Below, piece by piece: positions 43,306-45,362 of a stretch of 45,362 nucleotides of DNA (positions within the stretch are counted from its first letter, which is position 1; each line of letters begins with the position of its first letter). Made by a program: the position numbers and the translations under genes. The notes beneath the pieces were generated by a model. That model ran no database searches, was not told the DNA's origin, and saw only the letters and a list, made by a program, of their open reading frames with translations. This DNA comes from Candidatus Poribacteria bacterium (GTDB lineage Bacteria > Poribacteria > WGA-4E > WGA-3G), in assembly GCA_009839745.1 (NCBI GenBank), contig VXPE01000081.1:1-45362 (forward strand), written 5' to 3'.

Positions 43306-43435
43306 TCAACTTTGAGTTTGAGAGTAGGTTCGTAGTCGTGCGATTTATCGCACGTCCATAAAGCAAGAACGGGCAATGAATTACCCTACTACGAACGAAA
43401 GGATATCTCTTAAGTTCAATCTTGATGCACTACTA
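43306..43435. mobile_element. Miniature element, family 4, upstream of the Gfo/Idh gene
   Basis: It aligns end to end with the copy at 41725-41857 (shared blocks AGAGTAGGTTCGTAGTCGTG, GCAAGAACGGGCAATGAA and GATATCTCTTAAGTTC) but lacks the second internal hairpin. Its right edge is 64 bp before the next start codon. Confidence 0.65.
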
Positions 43436-43499
43436 TAGTATATCTTATATAGGACTTAAAATGCGTGCTGGTATTGCGCGCCCACAGGAGACATAATTA

Positions 43500-44519
43500 A
43501 TGGCAAAAATGTATCGCGTCGGCTTCGCATCCCTTGTGCATGACCATGTATGGGGTGAACTTCGCTACTGGAAGGCACATCCGAACGTTGAGATCGTCGC
43601 AGCAGGCGATGTCAATGCGGAATTACGCGCCCAGTTCAGTGCAGAAGTCGGTATCAATAACATCTATAACTCTTGGCAAGAAATGGTGGAGAAAGAGGAA
43701 TTAGATATTGTTCAAGCAGCCGCGGAGAACAATGCTGGTGCTGACATCGTCGAGGCAACAGCGGCGAAAGGTATCCACGTTGTATCCGAAAAACCGATGG
43801 CGGCGCGACTCTCACAAGCAGATCAGATGCTTGCCGCAGCAGAGAACGCTGGCACCCTGTTGATGGTGAATTGGCCCACGGCATGGAGTCCACCGCTTAA
43901 CACTGCAATGAACCTCATCAAAGACGGGGCAATCGGTGACATTTTCTATTTCAAGTGGCGTTCCGCACACAACGGACCGATGGAAATCGGATGCTCCCGC
44001 TACTTCTATGAGTGGCTCTACGACGAAGAGAAGAATGGTGCGGGGGCGTTGATGGATTACTGCTGTTATTGCGCGGATATGTGTGCCTATCTCCTCGGTC
44101 TGCCACAGCAGGTAACGGCGTTCCGGGCCACCTTCGTCAAAGACTATCCGATTCCTGACGACAACGCCGTCATCCTCATGAAATACGGCAATGCGTTCGG
44201 ACTCACGGAAGCATCTTGGACCCAAAAGGTCGGTTATATCACACCGAATCCGGTGGTCTACGGCACTGAGGGTGCCCTGATGGTCAGCGGTAACGAAGTT
44301 CATCTGCATCCTGCAAACGGTGATGCTGAAGTCGTTACGCCTGAACCTCTCCCGGAAGGCAAACGCAATGCCGCGGAATATTTCATCCACTGTTTAGAGA
44401 CAGGCGAACCCATTGAAGGATTGTGCAATGCCAAGGTGAGTCGGGATGCCCAAGAGATCCTCGAAGCGGGATTGGTGTCGGCGGATAGTGGGCAGGTCGT
44501 TAACTTGCCGATGTCGTAA
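43500..44519 (+). CDS. Gfo/Idh/MocA-family oxidoreductase, second copy
   Basis: The 339-residue protein has a Rossmann-type N-terminus with an unusual nucleotide loop (YRVGFASLVHDHVWGE rather than GxGxxG) and VVSEKPMAARLSQADQ with the conserved EKP. The catalytic-domain region GAGALMDYCCYCADMCAYLL is where the family has GG...D.G.H..D; Cys replaces His there. The variant loop and Cys residues suggest a different substrate or a non-canonical member. The ribosome site is AGGAG with 9 nt spacing. It is the last gene before the RNA-guided nuclease element. Confidence 0.85.
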   Translation: MAKMYRVGFASLVHDHVWGELRYWKAHPNVEIVAAGDVNAELRAQFSAEVGINNIYNSWQEMVEKEELDIVQAAAENNAGADIVEATAAKGIHVVSEKPMAARLSQADQMLAAAENAGTLLMVNWPTAWSPPLNTAMNLIKDGAIGDIFYFKWRSAHNGPMEIGCSRYFYEWLYDEEKNGAGALMDYCCYCADMCAYLLGLPQQVTAFRATFVKDYPIPDDNAVILMKYGNAFGLTEASWTQKVGYITPNPVVYGTEGALMVSGNEVHLHPANGDAEVVTPEPLPEGKRNAAEYFIHCLETGEPIEGLCNAKVSRDAQEILEAGLVSADSGQVVNLPMS

Positions 44520-44525
44520 AGTATT

Positions 44526-44555
44526 ACGGGTGCGGTTTCAGACCGCGACCCTAGG
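44526..44555. repeat. Hairpin repeat (variable-stem family)
   Basis: TGCGGT and ACCGCG pair (ACGGGTGCGGTTTCAGACCG then CGACCCTAGG). It lies between the Gfo/Idh gene and the nuclease element. It has the general form of the hairpins at 17080 and 29666. Confidence 0.5.
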
Positions 44556-44570
44556 AACGTCAGGAGAAAT

Positions 44571-44760
44571 TGGTCAGTGACCTCGCCCTAAAGGACGAGG
44601 CTTGTTCAATACGTAAACCAACACTATAGGTTGAACGAGGGCAACTCACTGACTACCGGTAAAATATCGCATATCTTTGGCGTAGTAGCCTGCACTATGT
44701 ATCGGATACTCCCCTCGTCTGATACCACTTGGATATGTGATCGGGAAGGGGCAATACAAA
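44571..44760 (+). ncRNA. Probable omega RNA (HEARO-type) of the IscB/IsrB element
   Basis: Between the Gfo/Idh gene and the nuclease ORF the plus strand can fold into a compact multi-helix RNA. H1 is GTCAGTGA (44573-44580) with TCACTGAC (44646-44653). H2 is the hairpin 44581-44600 (CCTCG/CGAGG). H3 is CTTGTTCAA (44601-44609) with TTGAACGAG (44631-44639). H4 is ATCGCATATC (44666-44675) with GATATGTGAT (44732-44741). H5 is CGTAGT (44681-44686) with ACTATG (44694-44699). H6 is TATCGGA (44700-44706) with TCTGATA (44718-44724). A pseudoknot joins CCCCT in the H6 loop (44711-44715) with AGGGG (44747-44751). This position, directly 5' of the ORF, and this nested junction with a pseudoknot match the known omega RNA of IscB-type elements. 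The guide would be the bases immediately 5' of the scaffold (about 44550-44570). Confidence 0.78.
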
Positions 44761-44781
44761 CTCTACGGAGATTTACAAACC

Positions 44782-45362
44782 ATGTTTGTTCCAGTTGTAG
44801 ATAAAAACCAAAATCCACTTATGCCTACCAAGCCTTCACGTGCCAGGAAGTGGATACGAGACAAGAAGGCAACCCCCTTTTGGAAGAATGGCGTGTTTTG
44901 CGTTAGACTTAACGTAGACCCGTCAGATAGATATTTCCAAGAGATTGCTGTAGGCGTAGACCCCGGTAGCAAGAAGGAAGGCTTTACGGTCAAAAGCGAA
45001 TCCCATACGTATTTGAACGTTCAAGCAGACGCGCAGAATAAGGTGGGAAAGAAAGTTGAAAAACGCAGTCAATTACGGAGAGGGAGACGTTCCCGAAAGT
45101 GTCCGAACCGCAAGAATAGAACCAACAGACTTGCGAACAAAGAGCGGATACCCACAGGCACACGTGCAAGGTGGGATTGGAAACTTCGGATATTGGATTG
45201 GCTGTCGAAGTTGTATCCGATCACACATGTGTGTGTAGAGGATATTAAGGCACGCACAATACAGCATGCGAAGAAGTGGAATACGTCCTTTAGTCCGCTT
45301 GAAGTCGGTAAACAGTGGTTCTACACTGAAGTCGAAAAGCGGTGGAAAATGTTAACACTTCA
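44782..45362 (+). CDS. IscB/IsrB-family RNA-guided RuvC nuclease (partial, runs off the window)
   Basis: 193 complete codons are open from ATG 44782 to the right edge. The N-terminal PLMP domain is present (NPLMPTKPSRARKWI, Pro12 to Ile25), as is RuvC-I (VGVDPGSKKEGFTV, catalytic Asp60). The arginine-rich bridge helix is at 95-116 (RSQLRRGRRSRKCPNRKNR). RuvC-II (HVCVEDIKART) has catalytic Glu153. The 40 residues after RuvC-II (FSPLEVGKQWFYTEVEKRW) show no HNH His-Asn-His signature, so this may be the HNH-less IsrB type; RuvC-III and any HNH beyond the edge are not visible. These nucleases are guided by the omega RNA encoded just upstream to cut or nick DNA and are carried by IS200/IS605-type elements. 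No transposase is present in this window. A CGGAGA ribosome site lies about 12 nt upstream. Confidence 0.88.
   Translation, partial: MFVPVVDKNQNPLMPTKPSRARKWIRDKKATPFWKNGVFCVRLNVDPSDRYFQEIAVGVDPGSKKEGFTVKSESHTYLNVQADAQNKVGKKVEKRSQLRRGRRSRKCPNRKNRTNRLANKERIPTGTRARWDWKLRILDWLSKLYPITHVCVEDIKARTIQHAKKWNTSFSPLEVGKQWFYTEVEKRWKMLTL

Overview
The window looks like a chromosomal segment from an uncultured bacterium, most plausibly a Poribacteria-like lineage or another member of the Planctomycetes/Poribacteria ecological type. This is inferred from gene content, not from a marker gene. The evidence is a phytanoyl-CoA dioxygenase, a type I sulfatase, two Gfo/Idh/MocA oxidoreductases, an enolase-superfamily sugar-acid dehydratase, a DUF1800/DUF1501 pair, an NHL protein, LamG and propeller secreted proteins, and intergenic DNA packed with short hairpin repeats. 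Recognisable sigma70-type promoters and GGAGG-type ribosome sites are present.

Layout. 1-4.6 kb: the C-terminal end of a secreted FlgD-Ig-type protein, a zinc-type dehydrogenase, a nitrilase-family amidase, a PhyH oxygenase and small proteins (zinc ribbon, DUF309). 4.6-9.7 kb, all minus strand: UDP-glucose/GDP-mannose-type dehydrogenase, a nucleotidyltransferase with an overlapping small partner, a MoxR ATPase, a heptose/fucose-type GHMP kinase and HU. 10.1-15.4 kb, plus strand: asd, mtnK, a DnaJ-like co-chaperone coupled to an Rpn-type nuclease, and an aspartate-type aminotransferase (aspartate-family amino acids and methionine salvage). 15.8-18.9 kb: an envelope coiled-coil protein, a TPR protein and a sulfatase. 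18.9-29.3 kb, mostly minus strand: gamma-glutamylcyclotransferase-like, LamG, MFS, broken macro domain, DUF58, a second nitrilase-family protein, a squalene-hopene-repeat secreted protein, Gfo/Idh, DUF547 and an enolase-superfamily enzyme, plus a tRNA-Leu(CAG) on the plus strand. 30-40 kb, plus strand: DUF1800, DUF1501, NHL, a truncated receptor fragment, two paralogous lipoproteins, a TolB-like propeller and a TPR-propeller fusion. 40.3-44.5 kb: fdhD, a small membrane protein, a zinc dehydrogenase and Gfo/Idh.

The most interesting locus is at the right edge. From 44782 an IscB/IsrB-family RNA-guided nuclease gene (PLMP motif, RuvC-I, arginine-rich bridge helix, RuvC-II) runs off the window. 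Directly upstream, 44571-44760 folds by eye into six helices and a pseudoknot, as expected of an omega (HEARO-type) RNA. No HNH domain is seen in the part present, so it may be an IsrB.

The intergenic DNA is a second theme. At least four families of 110-140 bp elements with terminal inverted repeats are present, and two of them appear to carry interchangeable internal hairpins. A dispersed leader element (CCTTGCGG plus AATTAAAAA) abuts start or stop codons exactly. There is also a 50-bp-period hairpin array that resembles a CRISPR but is not one. No transposase for these elements is in the window.
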